Origin: Drosophila persimilis
Taxonomy: Eukaryota; Arthropoda; Insecta; Diptera; Drosophilidae
Reading direction: 5' to 3'
Assembly: GCF_003286085.1 (NCBI RefSeq)
Contig: NW_020825321.1
Location: 1-64,000, forward strand
DNA length: 64,000 bases
This document shows, one piece after another, positions 22,253-33,905 of the stretch. The notes under the pieces are model-generated. The model ran no database searches, had not been told where the DNA came from, and was given only the letters and a program-made list of their open reading frames with translations. Positions within the stretch are counted from its first letter, which is position 1. Each line of letters starts with the position of its first letter. The translations under genes and the position numbers were made by a program.

Positions 22253-23487
22253 TTGTTCTCAATGACAAATCCAAGTTCAAAACTAACCAGAATGAGATTA
22301 GATCTAGAAGAATATGATTTCACAGTCGAATATCTCAAGGGTAAAGACAATTTCGTGGCAGACGCCCTATCCAGGATTACAATATCCGACCTAAAAGACA
22401 TGCACAACAAAGTCCTGAAAGTCACTACCAGGCAACAAAATAGACAGAAAAATTCCTGCGCAGGAAATGTACAAGAAGATTTGCCTATGCAAACTCTTGA
22501 CAACGCTTCTAAGCCCAACGTATATGAAGTCATTTGTAATGACGAAGTACGAAAAGTAGTGGCCTTGCACATACAAAATCAGATATGTTTTTTAAAACAT
22601 GGAAGAAAAGTTGTAGCAAGAATTGATGTTAGCGCTCTGTATACCAATGGAACCCTTGACTTAGGTCAGTTCTTCCAAAGGCTTGAAATGCAAGCCGGTA
22701 TACTTGCGATCAGCCAGCTCAAAATGGCACCGAGCGAAAAGATCTTTGAATTAAGTTCAATTGAATCTTTTAAGAACATGGGCAATAAAATATTAAAATC
22801 ATTACGAGTAGCGCTACTCAAGCCGGTGACCCAAATAGAAAATGAAAAAGATCAAGAAGCGATACTGTCTAAATTTCACGACGATCCAACTCAAGGAGGT
22901 CATAATGGCATTTCGAAAACGCTAGCGAAAATAAAAAGACATTACTATTGGAAAAACATGACTCGTCATATCAAAGAATACATACGTAAATGTCAAAAAT
23001 GCCAGAAATCTAAAATAACAACTCATATTAGGACCCCAATGACACTAACGGAAATACCAACCATGGCTTTTGATAGAGTGATAGTGGATACTATAGGTCC
23101 ACTACCATGCTCAGAAAATGGTAATGAATATGCAGTTACGCTAATATGCGATTTAACAAAGTATTTAGTATCCATACCAATTCCAAATAAAAGCGCAACA
23201 ACCGTTGCCAAAGCAATATTTGAAAACTTTATTCTGATGTACGGTCCGATGAAGACGTTCATTACGGACATGGGAACAGAATATAAGAATTCAATCATAA
23301 ATGATTTGTGCAAATATCTTAAGATAGACAACATAACGTCCACTGCACACCACCACCAGACCTTAGGGACAATAGAACGAAGTCATAGAACATTCAATGA
23401 ATACGTTCGTTCATACATATCTGCAGACAAAACTGATTGGGATGTTTGGATACAATATTTTTCTTATTGTTTCAACACAACACCCTC
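22253..23487 (+). pseudogene. gypsy-1 pol: RNase H end and integrase, 3' truncated
   Basis: Continues the RNase H tail (NPSSKLTRMRLDLEEY, DNFVADALSRIT) into integrase. The HHCC zinc domain runs from FHDDPTQGGH to CQKCQKSK. Core acidic residues lie in VIVDTIGPLP, FITDMGTEY and TLGTIERSHRTF. After FNTTPSSI, near 23487, the sequence switches to a LINE; the apparent ORF end at 23587 is foreign. The C-terminal integrase domain, 3' LTR and any env are missing. Confidence 0.88.
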
Positions 23488-25609
23488 TTCGATTACGATT
23501 CCATTTCTACAGATTCTTGTGTCCCGCTTTCTTGTCCGATTAGATTTGGAAAACCCCCTTGGTTTACCAAAGAGTTATCCAGTCTAAAAAACTTAAAATC
23601 AAGACTTTATAAAAAATTTCAAGAAGTGGTTTCTCCTACTTCTCACTCTCGCTATGTAATAGCTCGGTCAAACTTTTCAGTTCTTAATGCTCAATGCTAT
23701 AAGAACTACCTATCTCGATGCAGGATACGTTTTTCTCAGGACCTTAAACAGTTTTACTGCTTCGTAAAGTAGAACGTCCGCACACCAATCCTCGCTATTA
23801 TTTTGTAATACGTCGGCAAATAATGATCAGGCAATTGCCGATCTTTTTGCCCAATTTTTCCAAACCACCTATTCTGAGGAAAGCTACTCTGGTCATCCGT
23901 ACCCATACGGTTTACCGAGGTCGAACGGCATTTTCAGTCCCTTGTTAAATGAATGTTCCCTACTTCATGATCTTCGACTAGTTAAGCCGGTGTTTTCACC
24001 GGGTCCAGACGGTGTTCCAGGTTTTGTACTCAGGTACTGCGCCGAGCCTCTGTATGGACCTTTGCTTAAACTATTCACCCTGTCCATTTATTCTTCTTGC
24101 TTCCTCCCGATCTGGAAGGAATCGTTTATAATTCCTCTTCATAAAAAAGGTAGCAAGTCTGATGCAAAAAATTATAGAGGTATAGCAAAGTTATCCGCTA
24201 TTCCTAAAATGTTTGAGAAGGTTACTTACATCTCTGCAAGTCACTTATATCTCCAACTCAGCATGGATTTATACGGCAGCAATCAACCACCACGAACTTG
24301 TTAGAGTTAACCTCTTTCATTATTAAAGGCTTTCAAGGTAACTTACAGACGGATGTTATTTACACCGACTTTAGTAAAGCATTCGACTCTGTAAACCATT
24401 CCCTTTTAGCGCATAAACTTGACCTTTTAGGGTTTCCGCCCAACCTCCTGAGATGGATTTCTAGCTATCTTTGTTCCAGGTCTCAAAGAGTCCTCTTCAA
24501 AAACTCCCTCTTTTTACCAGTAAAGGTTTCTTCGGGAGTACCACAGGGCAGCAATCTAGGCCTCTTTCTCTTCACACTCTTTATTAATGACTTGCCTTCA
24601 GTATTAACATACTCTCGAGTACTTATGTATGCGGATGATGTTGAACTCTTTGTCCAGTACAAGGACATTTCATTTCATTCTCGCTTGCAATCCGATCTCA
24701 ATAACTTTCAGTCATGGTGTGGCGCAAACTTTTTACACCTTAATGCCTCGAAATGCAAAGTTATGACATTTCATCGTTCTAGCCCTTTGTTGGCTCCCTA
24801 TACCCTATTTGGTGGTTCTCTTGAGATAATTACTCTGGTGGATGATCTAGGTGTTATGTTTGACCTCAAGTTAAAGTTTTCCGAACACATTTCCACCATG
24901 GTAAATAAGGCCATGGGCGTACTTGTGTTTAAAAAGAGGTAGTCAAAGGAATTTGACGACGCCTATATAACAAAGACTCTCTATAACTCGCTTGTTCGTC
25001 CGATGTATGGTGCCCTCAGTACAAAGCACACCAGGACCGTATAGAATCAGTGCAGAAAAACTTTTTACTCTTTGCTCTGCGGGGCCTTAACTGGGATGCG
25101 GGTGTAAGGCTCCTATCTTACTCTAGTAGACTATTATTAGTAAACTTCCCATCCTTAGTTAACCGTAGAAAAATGCTTGGTGTGATATTTATGCACAACT
25201 TGATCAGGGGTGACATAGACAGCCCTGATCTGTTGAGTCGCTTAAACTTCACCATTCCTATTAGACTGACTAGAAATGTTATACCGTTGTTCCTTCCTTT
25301 ATGGTCTTATGCTCGGATTATAATTCCCTCTACCATATTATATCCACCACTAATTCTCTTCCTCTTATTAAATTACTAATCCTTACACACCTTTATAGTA
25401 ATTTGTAATTGTAGTGGTATTTGTATTTTGATTTGCTTAGTTTCTTAGTAAGTTTAGTGCTAATTTTCCTCGAATGTTAGTCTAATAGCTATCCTTCTTG
25501 CGTTCGGTACGGCTACGCACCGTGCGTCATGCAGCAGCGCCCCTCGGTCGGTTGGGCGGGAGGAGGGCTGCGTTTTGCCTGGGATTCGCGCGTAACAGCC
25601 TTCTGCTCT
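23488..25609 (+). mobile_element. LINE-A, CR1/jockey-type, 5' truncated
   Basis: Non-LTR retrotransposon fragment starting inside ORF2 just upstream of RT. Coding pieces lie in shifting frames (about 23500-23772, 23942-24304, 24298-24942, 25050-25379). The 3' part (25388-25609) is non-coding and GC-rich. No poly-A tail is visible. A second, shorter copy at 33906-34507 ends at the same place (CAGCCTTCTGCT). Relative to that copy, a ~40-bp segment is missing near 25300. The style of the RT resembles Drosophila CR1-like elements from memory. Confidence 0.85.
23942..24942 (+). pseudogene. LINE-A reverse transcriptase
   Basis: RT core in two overlapping frames. It has GPDGVPGFVLRYCAEP, PLHKKGSKSDAKNYRG, motif A YTDFSKAFDSVNH, motif B SGVPQGSNLG and catalytic motif C MYADDVELF. 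The frame is broken near 24298-24304 and ends at a stop near 24940; the thumb continues near 25050 (FALRGLNWDAGVRLLSYSSR). An endonuclease domain is absent because of 5' truncation. It cannot make a working enzyme. Confidence 0.87.
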
Positions 25610-25613
25610 TGAA

Positions 25614-25708
25614 ACATGCAGTCATTGCATGTCAACGTCCAAGAGACTCCTCCGTCCACTGGGTTTCCGTGCCAGCTTGCTGTCCAGTACTGTGCCTAGG
25701 TATTTGAC
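25614..25708 (-). pseudogene. LINE-B distal fragment, downstream of BEL-2
   Basis: Minus-strand codons VKYLGTVLDSKL, the segment after the RT palm in LOA/R1-type LINEs. The frame joins exactly to the LINE-B codons at 31743 when BEL-2 and one target duplication are removed. It is truncated at about 25614 against LINE-A. Confidence 0.85.
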
Positions 25709-25713
25709 ATGTG

Positions 25714-26100
25714 TGCCGATGCTCCCGCGGAGTTGCCTTTAACATTACCCTCTGACTCCGCTCTAACAGTTTTTTGTCGCAAGTAAAGCACGGCCGGCGA
25801 CCGTTGCCAATGCCGTTGACAACGCTGGTGCCGGCAGGTGCCGATGCTGATGCTGTTTTATTCTGTAAATTCCATACATAGATACATAACCTATTTACTA
25901 GAGCTAATAACTCTTACTGCAGTATGTCCTCCTGCTGCGACCACGACAGTGAAAAAGGAAGCTTAAATTATGGCGGCACCTCATGGTCGCCGAAAATGTG
26001 CCCGTTCATTCGTGGCTTGAGTTTCATTCGAGTTATCGATATACATAAATACTATATTAATACTAGCCACCTATCACGGTCAAACTATCGTACGACGACA
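25714..26100 (-). repeat. BEL-2 3' LTR
   Basis: 387 bp. The minus-strand start is TGTCGTCGTACG at 26100, preceded by a purine-rich tract (ACGGGGTCGGGGA) that serves as polypurine tract. Compared with the 5' LTR it has an extra ~120 bp near 25910-26035 and lacks ~45 bp near 25850. Confidence 0.9.
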
Positions 26101-26164
26101 TCCCCGACCCCGTGAAGAACCGGTTCACTCAAATCCTAAACCTCAAGTTTGGAGACGGGACTCA

Positions 26165-27210
26165 TCATAATCCGAGATAGGCCGCCGTCTGTGCGTTCAC
26201 GCGCACACTAGCGCGTCTGATGACTCCATCGGCTCCTTTGTAGACAGCCTCCACGATGCCCTTGCGCCACTCTCTTCTGGGCAAGGCTGGATCGTAGATG
26301 AAGACCATGTCACCCTTGCGAATCGGCTCCGTCCTCTGGAACCAAAACTCACCAGTACGTGATCCCTCGGCGTTATCTTCTTCAGAGTGTAGCGCCGAAC
26401 CTTCTTCACGCACTGCACCATTCGTTCCCAGACTCCTCTTTCAGATGGATTCACTGGGCAGTTGAAAACACACTCGATGCATCGGCCAGATAGCTCACTC
26501 TGAATCCTTTCTGACTCGAACACGTCGCCAAATCGTCTGGCTTCCCTGTCAGCTCCAATTAAGTTCTTGCCGTTGTCCCTGCGAAGTCTATGTACTGGGC
26601 CTCGACGGAAGACGATGTTCCGTACCGCAATTATACAGGAATCAGTTGACAGGTCATATGCCAACTCCAGATGTATCGCCCTGGTCGTCAGGCACGTGAA
26701 AAGGGCGACCCAGCGCTTCTCCGTGTGCCGCGATACTTTCACCAATAGTGGTCCAAAGTAATCCAGTCCGGTATTCTTAAATGGCCAGCCATTGGTCTCC
26801 AGGCGATCCTTCGGCAGGAGTCCCATTATTGGCGGCGCTGCCCGCGCCCGATGCAACTTGCACACGTTGCATGCTGAGATCGTCTTCTGTAGTATGCGTC
26901 TCAGCTTCGTAATCCAGAACCTTGTTCGGATCTCCGCAATCGTAGCAGCCACGTTTTGATGCTTCATCTTGGCGTGGAAATGATGCACAATCATCTCCGT
27001 AAGACTGTGCTTGTGTGACAGGATTATTGGCCTCATCCCACTGTATGGCATACACAATGCGGCATCCACTCTGCCGTATGCTCGCAGAACTGCATGGCCA
27101 TCTATGTATGGCGCCAGTCCTCGAATGTCGCTTTCACTGGCGATCGTCTTGCCGTCTTCTGTCGACCGCATCTCGTTCGGAAACGCCTCACGTTGTGCCT
27201 GTCTGACCAA
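26165..27210 (-). pseudogene. BEL-2 integrase and C-terminal domain
   Basis: Integrase with an HHCC zinc domain (HHFHAKMKHQ ... CNVCKLHRA). The catalytic core has D in NTGLDYFGPLL, D in RRDNGKNLIGA and E in GVWERMVQC. The C-terminal domain (DMVFIYDPALPRREWRKG) follows in another frame, 26165-26413, after a shift near 26380. The normal SDNGTN is changed to RDNGKN, a sign of decay. Confidence 0.88.
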
Positions 27211-28042
27211 CAGGTTCTCCGCGGCCTCACACTCTGCTGCAGTGAGGCCGTAGTTCTCAAGCTCGCTTCTTTGTCCACGGCATCAGCGCGTGAACCTTAG
27301 AACCCAGGCTGTAGTCCTGAGTAACCGACTGTAGCTTGAGAATCTCTGAAAGGAAATAAAAAGGTCGTTCGCTGCCACCAATGAAAACTCACTTGGCATC
27401 TCCTCTTCGTCGTTATCATACGGAACTCGTTCAAATCAGGCTGCAGGCTGCGGCCAGCTGACCGCCGGCTGCCTCAAAAATGCTGGTCCGCCTAGCCAAC
27501 GTGACTTCTGACTGAGCTACACGTGGCATTGCGAACGTGTCGCATCATGCGCCGCATTGTCGGCTGTTGGTACCCATCTCCATTGGGCTACCTTCGTCGA
27601 CTCCAAGATTTCTGCCACCCGATTGCCGACTTCTTCTATAGTCGGTGGGTGCTGCCGATCCATCTTAGCACCGTCTTGGAGTCAGTCCATAAAACGATAT
27701 CACTGATGGCCACACTGTGTTCCCTCTTGACAGTGTCCATCAGCCTGGTTCCTAGAACTGCTGCCTGCAGCTCCAACCGTGGGATAGACATTGTTCTCAT
27801 CGGCGCGCACTTCTTTTTGGCACATACGAAGCTCATCACCACGTCGTCATCCTCATAGGTGACCCTCCAGTAGGCCACTGCCGCGAATGCAGACTGACTT
27901 GCATCCACGAAGACGTGCATTTCTATAGCCTTTACGAGTCCACGCCCGAAGTAATGGCGAGGACATCGGAACTGTCCCACGGCGTCCATTTTATTGCGCC
28001 AATTCTCAAAGGCCTTGTATATCTCGTCCGGAAGTGGTTCAT
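27211..28042 (-). pseudogene. BEL-2 RNase H-like region
   Basis: Covers the Pao-type RNase H-like segment: EMHVFVDASQSAFAAVAYW, IPRLELQAAVLGTRL and IVLWTDSKTVLRWI, followed by a stop-ridden linker to integrase (27211-27635). The upstream edge, where the RT thumb should be, is replaced by a copied 113-bp block at 28043-28155. Confidence 0.85.
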
Positions 28043-28155
28043 CCTTCCATAGTAGTCCTGTCTGGTAACGTTGGCCCAATCTCACCGTAGTATCTTCGAG
28101 TATCTTCTGCGTCCGCTCGTCGTCGCTGCCTGCAACTGGTGGCGCGGGCTTCACA
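28043..28155 (-). repeat. 113-bp internal duplicate inside BEL-2 pol
   Basis: Nearly identical to 29103-29215, with a T/C difference near 28110/29170. The 29103 copy is in its proper place between protease and RT. The 28043 copy has replaced the RT thumb/RNase H junction, after the codons FDPLEFL and before DEPLPDEIYKAF. It breaks the frame. Confidence 0.9.
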
Positions 28156-28624
28156 GGAATTCCAGGGGATCGAACGTGGACATGACCAAGCTAAAATACT
28201 GCCTCTTGGTAGGGACTCGATCGCCGTTCAATACGCTGCTTGGAACTCGATGATACTTCACAGTGAACCTGAAATCGTCCGTTACTGCCTGCCAACATAT
28301 TCCGATTATCTTCTGTTCAGCCTCATTCCATCCGACGCTCACGCTTCGTCCTGGTGGGCCCAATGACGTCTCCACAATTGGTGAGCTGGATGAAAACTGA
28401 CACAGCTCAAATCCAGCGTTCGCATGTATCTCCTTCACTCGGGTAGATACGCTGATGGCTTCGCTCTCAGTAGCAAAGCTGTCCACATAGTCATCCACAT
28501 AATGAAAGTCGTTGATGGCCTTGACTGCTCTTGGATCCGAATGTCGAAACTGTTCAGCATTCACAGTCTTCACGTAATGCGCAGCGCTTGGCGAGCAGAC
28601 TGCTCCAAAGGTCATTACGATCAT
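28151..28624 (-). pseudogene. BEL-2 reverse transcriptase palm
   Basis: RT palm with motif B region TFGAVCSPSAAHYVK and catalytic FHYVDDYVDSF, then connection sequence up to STFDPLEFL, where the copied block starts. The expected BEL residues after YVDD (usually D-L/V-L-T-G) are changed to YVDSF, as in one subgroup of BEL/Pao. Confidence 0.87.
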
Positions 28625-28663
28625 CTCGTTGATGTCAGGATCTCTTCTGTCATCGCCATCTCT

Positions 28664-29614
28664 TCACAGAAACCGTTGGGAACATCTGTCTTCGGGTTGG
28701 ATCAGGACCTGATGGAACATCTCCTTGATGTCGCCACAGACTCCAACAGCACCTTCTCTAAAAGGAAAGAACACAGCTGGCAAGGGTTTATAATGTTGAG
28801 CCCCTTTGGCCAGCGCCGAATTTAGCGATGTTCCTCCAACTCTGGCTGCAGCGTCAAAAACCAGCCGAACCTTACCCGGCTTGTTCGGGTTTTTGACTCC
28901 AAAGTGTGGCAAGTACCATAGCCTGTCGCTTTCCACTGGAACCTCGTTAGGCTCCAGACATCGAGCGTATCCTTTAGACACGTAATCCTTGATGATCCTG
29001 GTGTATTCCTGCGCGAACGACCCGTTGCGCTTCATCTTCTTCTCGACGTTGACCAACCGCTTGTACGCCATATCGTAGCTCCGTGGCAGCACAATGTGGT
29101 TATCCTTCCATAGTAGTCCTGTCTGGTAACGTTGGCCCAATCTCACCGTAGTATCTTCGAGTATCTTCTGCGCCCGCTCGTCGTCGCTGCCTGCAACTGG
29201 TGGCGCGGGCTTCACGCCGAAGTTCTCGACATCGAAATAGTCTTCCACCATCCTCTGAATAGTGTCCTCCAGTGACACAGCTAGGAGGCAAGACCGTGGT
29301 GAAGGCATGTTTGATTTCCCACTTACCGGCCCAAAGACAACCCAGCCCAGCTCGGTTGCAGCCGCATACGCTCCCTGTCTGGCAAACCGTCTCGATCTAA
29401 GTGGAAATCCTAGATGTCCGTGATCCAGTCCAATGAGTATCTTCGGCACTGCGTTGCTGTAGGGTCTCATTGGTAGGCTGGCATCCTTATCCACACCTTG
29501 AACATCTCGCTGGCGTAGAGTCTGCATAGGCAGGCTCAGGTTCGAAACGGAATACACGTTTCGCAACGCATGGCGAATTGGCTTGCCTGCTCCACTGATT
29601 TGCAGTCTTACCAA
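28664..29614 (-). pseudogene. BEL-2 protease end and RT N-terminal region
   Basis: Minus frame with the BEL pre-RT segment (ILIGLDHGHLGFPLRSRR, GWVVFGPVSG), the EEYF-like linker, RT fingers (WYLPHFGVKN, KVRLVFDAAARVGG) and motif A CGDIKEMFHQVLI. It ends at a stop near 28662 and the palm continues in another frame. Confidence 0.88.
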
Positions 29615-29732
29615 GCTGGTAAGCTCCCTGGAGGATCTACCTCAAAGCCACTGAATATTCAGATGTCGACGCTCACCTTGCACGCCCAGATCCTTTCTGA
29701 GGGAATCGTCGATCATCGTAACAGATGATCCT

Positions 29733-30095
29733 TCATCCAAAAGTATCCACCCGTCGGTTTTCTCCGTACAGCGTTACTGGCAGTATACGAAATAGTAGGC
29801 GGCCTCTTTCTGCGTCGACACAATTTAATATCCTCTGTGCGGGTGCATCCGCCTGCGGAGCCTCTCTGTCCAGGCTACGTCCAGAAACTGCTGTCTGCTG
29901 GTTTCGCTGGCTGCAGCCTTTCTCACCGCTTCGTTGCGGCGACATTCTGTGTTCGTTGTCCACATCATGTAGCAGACGGTGATGCCTCTTCCGGCATCCA
30001 TTTACTTGACACTCTCCATGCGAATTGCAGGATCTAGTCATGTGACCACTTCGTAGGTATGAAAAGCATAGACGATGCCTCCTCATATACCTCAA
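29733..30095 (-). pseudogene. BEL-2 zinc knuckle region
   Basis: CCHC-like remnant: CFSYLRSGHMTRSC followed by CRKRHHRLLH, the usual end of BEL Gag. In the first knuckle the second Cys position is changed (CFSYL for CFSCL), a decay mark. The protease linker follows. Confidence 0.78.
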
Positions 30096-30135
30096 CCCCT
30101 CTGGTGTCGAAGCTCCGTTGAAGTCTCCGCAGCCT

Positions 30136-31138
30136 TTAACTGCACGTCGGCCTCCACAGATTGGACAACCTCTGAGACGGCTGTCTTATCGCTCGCCTCG
30201 GTCTTGGTCGATGCTTGCATGTAGCAATCGACGCCTTGGTTCTTTCCCTTGGATGTCCACAATAGTACACCACGTTAGCGTACTCTGTCAACCACGTACT
30301 AAAATGCATAATAGTTTGGAAAGGTATAATCGTCGCAGCATGCCTTGCCCACTCCACTCGTTTGCTTGTAAGGATTTTGTCCACAAATTCTTCCAGAAGG
30401 GTTGGGTTCCCCAAATTCTGATCTGCCCTCGCTGACTGCAAGAAGGCAGTGAGATTACTCACACGGGCTGCGAAGGGAATAATCTTCGCCAGGTTGTGCT
30501 CCGAAATATTGGGCACCTCTCGTATTCCACTCAGCTGGCTGCGTATAAGCTGCTCCGGTCGGTAGGATCCAGATATTGACGTTGTAGATGCCTACACCCG
30601 GCGGCACAACTCCACGCACTGACTGCGCTGTGCTGGTTGCACAAAATGGCGTAAAATAGCTGCTACTCGCGAGCAGTGGTGGTCTGCTATAAGATGGCGG
30701 CTGCGAGCATGCTGTACTGCTCACTCCGACCCCGTTAGGTGGCACACCGCTACTTACAGACAATAACGGTCCACTCCAAAATGGCGTCAGCTGTAACGGT
30801 GTTACGGTATCGATGGGCGCACTCACATTGTTCTGGGCTCTAGCCCTTTCCAGCTCCTATTCTAACGCTGCAATTCTCTTCAAGAGATCCGGCATTATCG
30901 GTGGCTCGTTCTGATCACGTGCGGAGCCTCCAGCTGTGGTCCCAATACCTCTAGGTTGGGAAGCTTCCAAGTTGGTCGTAGTGGTCTGGCTAGGAATCAG
31001 CGGCGCCGACGTAACTACTACTTTCGCTTTTGGCGGCCTGTTTCCTGCACCACTACTTCCAGGTTGCGAAGACGCGCTCGTTGTGGGGGTGGCTTGCCCC
31101 TCCATTATTCGGTTACTTCTTTTGCGGGAATGTTGCAT
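30136..31138 (-). pseudogene. BEL-2 gag
   Basis: N-terminal Gag beginning MQHSRKRSNRIM at 31138, with a Ser/Thr/Pro-rich stretch and then a leucine-containing helix (LLKRIAALE) ended by an in-frame stop near 30857. The Pro/Ser-rich middle (30455-30826) follows. The next frame (30136-30516) holds the capsid-like part (LAKIIPFAARVSNLTAFL). At least three breaks are present. Confidence 0.75.
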
Positions 31139-31190
31139 TCATCTATTTCCCAGAAGCTCCAGCTAATCGACGCTGCCTGCGTCTGCTTTG

Positions 31191-31340
31191 GGTCGCTGCC
31201 TGTGGCCCAGTCCAAATATACACGATGTCTGCGTTCCTCTGGGCGCTGCCTGCAGCCCAGTCCAAATATACACGCTGTCTGCGTTCCTCTGGGCGCTGCC
31301 AGCAGCCGAGTCCAAATATACACGCTGTCTGCTTTCCTGG
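31191..31340 (-). repeat. 50-bp tandem repeat x3 in BEL-2 leader
   Basis: Three head-to-tail copies, period 50 bp, core CCAAATATACACGCTGTCTG, between the 5' LTR and the gag start. The last unit drifts into unique sequence. The position parallels the 55-bp repeats of BEL-1, though the sequences are unrelated. Confidence 0.9.
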
Positions 31341-31429
31341 CAATTCTCTAACTGGAGGTGGCTGACTGCCTTTACTCCAGCGCAAATTTCCCTTTCAGTT
31401 CCTCGCCTAGGACTGCGAATAAAAGATCA

Positions 31430-31737
31430 TGTTGATGGTCCCGCGGAGTTGCCTTTAACAGCACCTTCTGACTCCGCTCTAGCTCTAGCAGTTATTTGTC
31501 GAAAGTAAAGCCCGGCCGGCGGCCGTTGCCAATGGCGTTGCCAACGTTGGGGCCGGCTGGGGCCGATGCTGATTCAGACGCTGGTGTTGATGATTAACAT
31601 GCTTCAGATTCTGATGCTGTTTTATTCTATAAATTCCATACATAGATACATAACCTATTTACTAGAGCCAAAAACATATACATAAATACTATATTAATAT
31701 TAGCCGCCTATCGCGGTCATATTATCGTCGGACGACA
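31430..31737 (-). repeat. BEL-2 5' LTR
   Basis: 308 bp, minus-strand TGTCGTCCGACG...CATCAACA. An AATAAA signal in element sense lies near 31620 (ATAGAATAAAACAGC). It is flanked outside by ATGTG at 31738-31742. Confidence 0.92.
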
Positions 31738-31742
31738 ATGTG

Positions 31743-32940
31743 TTTTTGGGGTCAGCCTAGTTTGGTCAATTTTCAGGGGTGTACATATCGGTACCTTGTA
31801 CCTATTGGTAAAGAGTTCTACCTCTTCCGCCCCCTCACGTATCTCTCTGAGTGTACGTTCCATTAGGGAGCTGAGGGTTGATGGACATACACCTGTAATA
31901 AGTATGCTTATCTGAATAAACTGTTATTATTGGGGCCTTTCTTTCATATCTCTTGATGAGGTCGTCGACCACCAGATTCCACAGGAGGGGCGATATGACT
32001 CCACCCTGAGGTGTACCGCTGTGAGCGCCTTTTACCATGGAAGCGGTGGCCCACTCCGATTACACCCGTTTACAATTTATGAGGTTCGCTTCTAGTCGCT
32101 TCTAGGCGACTAGCTACTAACGAGTGTAGTGCCGTCTCCACCGATTTTCCTATGGTGTAGGCATGTTGGTTTGTTGACATCAGTCCCCCTACCTCATTCC
32201 CGATGTGTAAATCCAGCTTTTCGAGTGTTTTTAGTAGAAAGGAGGTACGGCTTTTCGGTCTGTAACGCTTGCGACTCACATGGCTGCACTTTCTTGCCTT
32301 TGGGAGGAAGCCAACTCTAGAGGTTCTCCATTGGATTGGGATATAGCCCGTTCTTATACATGCTGAGTATATTGCGGAAAACCATAGGGAATTAGCGTTT
32401 TTGGTCCCCTGCATCATGGCTGGGAATATCCCGTCCAGTCCTGGTGCTTTTATGTCCGCAAAGGAGTCTATAGCACAGTGGATCCTCTTAAAAGTTAACA
32501 AATCTGTTGTGGGGTGTTGTTCCTCGGTTGCTAGATCCAGATACTTTTTGGTATCAGCGACCTCAGTGCATCCATGGAAATGCGCTTCCATTAGTGATGT
32601 TCGGACTTCTTCACTGCCCTCTGTCCACTGTCCGACATCTAGCTTTAATCGACTCTGTATGGTGGGCTGCTTTGAAAGCAGCTTCCGGAGCCTTGCGGTT
32701 TCAAGTACTTTCTCGACGTTGGAGCAGAAGGGCCTCCACGAGTGTTGCGGTCCTGTCATGTGCCGTGTAGCAGCAATTTGCCAGAAGACGCTTTTCCTCA
32801 TTCTTCAGCATCACTACCGTCATTTCATCAGTGCTGTAATAAGATATAAGATGTTGAGTAAAATAGGTTGTAATTTGAGGACTTTAGTTCGGCACGAACT
32901 AAAGCTACGTCTGCGGGCCCGTGCTCCATGACAATGAGAA
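31743..32940 (-). pseudogene. LINE-B reverse transcriptase (LOA/R1-type)
   Basis: Minus-strand LINE ORF2 fragment split by BEL-2. From high to low coordinates it has a pre-RT linker, APGLDGIFPAMM near 32430, IPIQWRTSRVGFLPKARK, the fingers/palm, and a GTPQGGVISPLLWNLVV motif B at about 31970-32020. The codons then run into ATGTG and continue at 25708. The catalytic Y/FADD is degraded: the segment reads IITVYSDKHTYY, so the Asp pair is lost. Endonuclease is absent; the upstream end meets a DINE-1 near 32960. Confidence 0.85.
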
Positions 32941-32959
32941 GCTCCGCCTACGATATTTA

Positions 32960-33776
32960 TACCCGATACTCAAAATGACTATAGGGCTGTATTAGATTTG
33001 TGGTACAAATGGATGTGTGTAGCGACCAGAAGGAAGAGTTTCAGACCGCATAAAGTATATATATTCTTGATCAGCATCAATAGCCGAGTCGATAGAGCCA
33101 TATTTGACTGTCCATCCGTCCGTCTTTAAGTCCATATGAGCGCCTAGTGCTCAGAGACTAGAGATAGAGGAACGAAATTTTGTATCCAGACATCTGTGAT
33201 ATGTCACTGTTACAAGTGCATTTCAAGACTTTGCCAAGCACACTTCCGCTCCCACAAAACAAATAATCTGTGGCATCCAAAGATACGAGAAAACCAAAAA
33301 CGCAGAATCGTAGAACATGACAATATTTTATAGACTGCATAATCTAAATCAGATCGTATTATTATTACAGCCAGAATGATGATTTCAATTTCATTCTCTC
33401 TCGCTCTGTCTCTCTCTAAAACACACGTTTCATGGTCGGCTTTGCCTATCGCACACATATAAGATATAAGATTGTAAAAACTATTAGAGTTAGAGCAACC
33501 AATTTCAAAATGTCGCACCAGCCCCTTCCGCCGAAACAAAAAACGAAAGTCAGTGGCATCCACAATTTTGAATATACGAGAAAATTAAAAACGCACAATC
33601 ATAAATAATGACCATAACTACCGATTGCCGAATCTTGACCAGATACGATTATTTTTATAGCCAAAACTAACAAATCAAATTTCGATCTCTACGCAGCGCC
33701 CGACGACACGCTCAGACTGATTTTCTGTCTCTCTCGCTAACGCCGTCTGCCGGCGTATAGCCATACTGTTCAAGCA
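32960..33776 (+). mobile_element. DINE-1 relic, copy 4 (diverged, 3' truncated)
   Basis: Forward orientation, starts TATACCCGATACTCAAAATG at 32960. It is clearly more diverged than copies 1-3, with a degraded GACA array near 33105. A GA/CT-rich block (about 33394-33418) is well kept. It ends near 33776 before the hairpin. Its head shares sub-variants with the first head of copy 7 at 38530-38815. Confidence 0.85.
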
Positions 33777-33905
33777 TGAGCATATTATCGTCAAAACCAA
33801 TCCACTCTCGGCCCTTTGCAGAATGTTCAAACATACACATATTATTGTACACATTCACTCATTTATCCAAAAAACTGATCTCTAGAGAAATCATATAAAG
33901 TAGAT
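33777..33905. other. Unassigned spacer
   Basis: 129 bp of AT-rich sequence with no ORF and no match to the other repeats in this window that I could see. Confidence 0.5.

Larger units (their letters stand above)
25714..31737 (-). mobile_element. BEL-2, complete but decayed BEL/Pao element
   Basis: Minus-strand element with LTRs at 25714-26100 and 31430-31737, TG/CA ends, and 5-bp target duplications ATGTG at 25709-25713 and 31738-31742. Gene order in the minus direction is gag, zinc knuckle, protease, RT, RNase H-like, integrase, C-terminal domain. Many frameshifts and stops break the coding region. It inserted into the LINE-B RT gene. Confidence 0.93.

Noticed and set aside
30936-31365. Plus-strand ORFs over the BEL-2 gag start and leader repeats
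   Set aside because: Opposite strand to a consistent BEL element; repeats in the leader create the open frames.
25714-31737. BEL-2 considered as two separate insertions because its LTRs differ by ~80 bp
   Set aside because: Matching TG/CA ends, a shared 5-bp target duplication and a continuous host reading frame show one element with later indels.
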